Origin: JACJWR01 sp044326505
GTDB lineage: Bacteria > Actinomycetota > Actinomycetes > S36-B12 > UBA10799
NCBI GenBank assembly: GCA_044326505.1
Contig: JBIRBF010000186.1
Span: forward strand, 1-5,425
Reading direction: 5' to 3'
Length of the DNA: 5,425 bases
Of this stretch, positions 4,480 through 5,425 are shown piece after piece. The position numbers and the translations under genes were made by a program. Below the pieces are notes generated by a model. It did no database searches and was not told the DNA's origin. It was given only the letters and a program-made list of their open reading frames with translations. Positions within the stretch are counted from its first letter, which is position 1; the number at the start of each line of letters is the position of its first letter.

Positions 4480-4529
4480 GGACTCATCAGGCAGCGCCTC
4501 ACGCTGCGACGCCTCCCGGCGTTTCGTCC
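4480..4529 (-). ncRNA. Type II hammerhead ribozyme, copy 1
   Basis: The minus-strand RNA reads, in order: GGAC (stem II, 4529-4526), GAAA core, stem III ACGCC/GGCGU closed by a GGGA (GNRA) tetraloop, the cleavage triplet GUC, stem I GCAGCG/CGCUGC with loop UGAGG, the CUGAUGA core (4490-4484), and GUCC (4483-4480) closing stem II. All invariant hammerhead positions are present (C3-A9, G12-A14, the A15.1-U16.1 pair, H17=C). Stem II is the open helix, which makes it type II, a form known from bacteria and phages. Predicted cleavage is between 4508 and 4507. Outside the core, CUGA (4542-4539) can pair with UCAG (4474-4471) to extend stem II beyond an internal loop. It lies between the 104-aa and 81-aa genes, 18 nt after a stop codon. 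Confidence 0.93.
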
Positions 4530-4547
4530 TCTGTGCGGTCAGATCGC

Positions 4548-4862
4548 TCAGTCGGCCTCGCTGTCGTCGGCTGGTGAGCAGACGTAGAACTCGCCGTCGT
4601 GCCATTCGGTCGTGAGCCCGGGGCGCAAGGCGTTGCGGAGCATCTCTTCAGCCTTATCGGCGAGGCTGATCATGGCTTCGCCGTCGTCGTCCAGTTCGTA
4701 GGCGACGAAGCGGTCAATGACGTTGACGTCGTCGTCGTCCAGTTCGTAAACGACGCCTTCGAACTGTTGAACTTGGTGGATGATGCCACGCCATCCCCAG
4801 TGTCCGTCTACATAGCAGCCGGGCTCGATGTCGAGCGTGTTGGCATCGATGATCTGTCGCAT
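4548..4862 (-). CDS. Acidic hypothetical protein (104 aa) with internal YELDDD repeat
   Basis: Starts MRQIIDANTLDIEPGCYVDG after a start-associated sequence downstream of hammerhead 2. The segment IEPGCYVDGHWGWRGIIHQVQQF (residues 12-34) resembles 'diepG.YvdGhwG.yg...' openings of small actinophage hypotheticals. VYELDDDDVNVIDRF is followed sixteen residues later by AYELDDDGEAM, and the underlying DNA repeats exactly for 19 bases, which points to a local duplication. The C-terminal half has a helix (ADKAEEMLRNALRPG) and an acidic end (PADDSEAD). The acidic character is shared with the ArdA-like protein, but no homology is visible. Function unknown. It stands alone as a one-gene cassette between two ribozymes. 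Confidence 0.87.
   Translation of the reverse strand: MRQIIDANTLDIEPGCYVDGHWGWRGIIHQVQQFEGVVYELDDDDVNVIDRFVAYELDDDGEAMISLADKAEEMLRNALRPGLTTEWHDGEFYVCSPADDSEAD
4682..4748 (-). repeat. 19-bp direct repeat inside the 104-aa gene
   Basis: CGTCGTCGTCCAGTTCGTA occurs at 4682-4700 and 4730-4748, exactly 48 bp (16 codons) apart, so both copies are read in the same frame as YELDDD. This looks like an in-frame duplication that has since diverged between the copies. Confidence 0.7.
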
Positions 4863-4880
4863 GGGTTCGTACCTCCGTGG
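4863..4880 (-). promoter_or_regulatory. Start-associated sequence / RBS of the 104-aa gene
   Basis: The minus strand reads CCACGGAGGTACGAACCC and then ATG. It begins just two bases after the stem II strand of hammerhead 2, the tightest ribozyme-to-RBS spacing of the three. Confidence 0.85.
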
Positions 4881-4882
4881 TT

Positions 4883-4933
4883 GGACTCATCAGCACGGGC
4901 CTGACCCGTGGACGCCATCCCGGCGTTTCGTCC
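4883..4933 (-). ncRNA. Type II hammerhead ribozyme, copy 2
   Basis: Same order as copy 1: GGAC (4933-4930), GAAA, stem III ACGCC/GGCGU with loop GGGAU, GUC, stem I CACGGG/CCCGUG with loop UCAGG, CUGAUGA (4893-4887), GUCC (4886-4883). Stem I differs from copy 1 at most positions on both strands, yet every pair is kept, which is compensatory change. Predicted cleavage is between 4911 and 4910. The ribozyme begins one base after the stop codon of the 53-aa gene (4937-4935), so a terminating ribosome would cover its 5' strand and could delay folding. The 3' product would begin with stem I and reach the ATG at 4862 after a short leader. The CUGA/UCAG outer pairing of copies 1 and 3 is not present here. 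Confidence 0.93.
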
Positions 4934-4934
4934 T

Positions 4935-5096
4935 TCACCGCTCCCGGCAGTTCCAAGGCGGGCAGTCAGGGTGCGGGCAGGTCGTCCAGCCGGCAGCGAT
5001 GTGGGCGGCACGGGTCGCCTCGCGGTCGACCTTCCCGGCGTCCCATAGCGCCTCCCGTTGCTGGATCTCGGCCCACAGATCACGGGCCACCGTCAC
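4935..5096 (-). CDS. Small hypothetical protein with C-terminal Cys cluster (53 aa)
   Basis: A GTG start overlaps the upstream stop as GTGA (GTG 5096-5094, TGA 5095-5093), with AGGTG seven bases before it. The product reads MTVARDLWAEIQQREALWDA, continues GKVDREATRAAHIAAGWTTC and ends PHPDCPPWNCRER. Residues 1-35 are helical. The tail has Cys40, Cys45 and Cys50 evenly spaced by four residues, with His42, a plausible single zinc site (CPHPDCPPWNC). The gene shares a cassette with the 68-aa protein upstream and ends one base before hammerhead 2. The short length lowers certainty, but the overlap and Cys pattern favour a real gene. Function unknown. Confidence 0.72.
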   Translation of the reverse strand: MTVARDLWAEIQQREALWDAGKVDREATRAAHIAAGWTTCPHPDCPPWNCRER

Positions 5097-5299
5097 GACT
5101 CGGCACCTGCCGTGCGGGCGAGTTCGGTGAAAGAACCGCCGCCGTCGTTGCGGAAGATGACATACCCATGCGGGTTCGTCAGATAGGGCCGGTTGTAGCG
5201 GATGAAGTTGCGGACCGACTGGTAGTTGCCGGACACGGTGCCGAGCGTGCCGAGCAGTTCGGTGCCGTCCGGCCGCAAGGGGCGAGCGACGATTCTCAC
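5093..5299 (-). CDS. Small hypothetical protein (68 aa)
   Basis: Begins with GTG after the start-associated sequence CCACGGAGGTACGAACCC. The element takes the same spacing as at ATG starts, so GTG is chosen over an upstream in-frame ATG that would lie inside ribozyme 3. The product starts MRIVARPLRPDGTELLGTLG, continues TVSGNYQSVRNFIRYNRPYL and ends in TNPHGYVIFRNDGGGSFTEL plus a short tail. The order strand, helix (YQSVRNFIRYNRPYL), two strands (GYVIFRNDG, GSFTEL) suggests a compact alpha/beta fold. No catalytic or metal motif is seen. It heads a two-gene cassette downstream of hammerhead 3. Function unknown. Confidence 0.85.
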   Translation of the reverse strand: MRIVARPLRPDGTELLGTLGTVSGNYQSVRNFIRYNRPYLTNPHGYVIFRNDGGGSFTELARTAGAES

Positions 5300-5317
5300 G
5301 GGTTCGTACCTCCGTGG
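5300..5317 (-). promoter_or_regulatory. Start-associated sequence / RBS of the 68-aa gene
   Basis: The minus strand reads CCACGGAGGTACGAACCC followed by GTG. Its fixed spacing identifies a GTG start codon at 5299. Confidence 0.85.
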
Positions 5318-5325
5318 TTGCTGAC

Positions 5326-5380
5326 GAGCCATCATCAGGGGACCGCCTCACGGTCCCGACGCCTCTCGGCGTTTCGGCTC
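5326..5380 (-). ncRNA. Type II hammerhead ribozyme, copy 3, with an extra core U
   Basis: GAGCC (5380-5376), GAAA, stem III ACGCC/GGCGU with a GAGA (GNRA) loop, GUC, stem I GGGACCG/CGGUCCC (7 bp) with loop UGAGG, CUGAUGA (5338-5332), an extra U (5331), then GGCUC (5330-5326). Stem II is GAGCC/GGCUC in place of GGAC/GUCC, so both strands changed together. The unpaired U sits between A9 and the first base of stem II. An extra nucleotide at this same place is known in a natural viroid hammerhead that remains active. Predicted cleavage is between 5358 and 5357. CUGAC (5389-5385) can pair with GUCAG (5325-5321), extending stem II across a one-sided CGCA bulge. It lies 14 nt after a stop codon and upstream of the 68-aa gene. 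Confidence 0.88.
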
Positions 5381-5394
5381 TGCGGTCAGTCGGC

Positions 5395-5425
5395 TTAGGC
5401 GAGATCGCAGTAGGGCGAGTCGCAG
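5395..5425 (-). CDS. 3' end of a gene running in from the right edge
   Basis: Nine codons and a TAA stop, reading CDSPYCDLA. The C-x4-C spacing is the same as in the tail of the 53-aa protein (CPHPDC), which makes a real Cys-rich gene end plausible. Too little is present to say more. Its position 14 nt before ribozyme 3 repeats the gene-ribozyme-RBS-gene order of the other two sites. Confidence 0.5.
   Translation of the reverse strand, partial: CDSPYCDLA

Noticed and set aside
4450..4490. The CGAAAC of the start-associated sequence as the partner of CUGAUGA in an alternative hammerhead core
   Set aside because: Only an imperfect stem (GUCC with GGUAC and a bulge) could join them, no stem III with UH follows, and two of three ribozyme copies have CGAACC, which breaks the required GAAA.

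Overview
The window looks like part of a high-GC actinobacterial phage, prophage or phage-like plasmid. Every credible gene lies on the minus strand, so the order of transcription runs from high to low coordinates. The genes are small and densely packed, often with 1-4 nt overlaps. Most resemble phage accessory ORFans, and the only clearly named enzyme is a very short C5-cytosine DNA methyltransferase. No structural, integrase or replication gene is visible, so the host and the phage type cannot be fixed. Long plus-strand reading frames are present, but they look like GC-rich shadows.

Layout in the direction of transcription. A 3' gene end lies at 5395-5425, followed by hammerhead ribozyme 3 (5326-5380). 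Next comes a two-gene cassette (5299-5093 and 5096-4935), then hammerhead ribozyme 2 (4883-4933) and an acidic 104-aa gene (4862-4548). Hammerhead ribozyme 1 (4480-4529) follows, then a two-gene cassette that ends with a putative secreted peptide (4449-4204 and 4207-3971). A large hairpin precedes a Cys-rich 244-aa gene (3865-3131). Two more strong hairpins precede a 138-aa phage-family gene (3033-2617). Then comes a regulatory gap (2616-2350) with a GC-rich stem, a 40-bp-period direct repeat and a sigma70-like promoter. The promoter reads into an operon of a very acidic ArdA-tail-like protein (2349-1990), a 50-aa ORF (1985-1833), a 114-aa protein (1836-1492), the methyltransferase (1492-875), a small membrane protein (878-690) and a 161-aa protein (727-242). 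The window ends in the start of a further gene (169-1).

The main discovery is a set of three type II hammerhead ribozymes on the minus strand. Each lies in an intergenic gap, just upstream of a conserved start-associated sequence, consensus CCACGGAGGTACGAAMCC, followed by the start codon. Stem I differs in sequence between all three copies yet stays perfectly paired, and stem II also changes with pairing kept in one copy. The catalytic core (CUGAUGA, GAAA, cleavage after GUC) is intact, apart from one extra U in copy 3. The start-associated sequence recurs eight times, always at the first gene after a non-coding gap and never at genes that overlap their upstream neighbour. The inferred model is that a long polycistronic transcript cuts itself into units of one or two genes. 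Each downstream piece would carry a 5'-terminal hairpin about 20-40 nt ahead of a strong Shine-Dalgarno sequence, and each upstream piece would end in the stem III hairpin.

The left-hand operon may be a restriction-evasion unit, because an ArdA-tail-like acidic protein and a DNA cytosine methyltransferase are encoded together. The remaining genes have no function that can be assigned from sequence alone.
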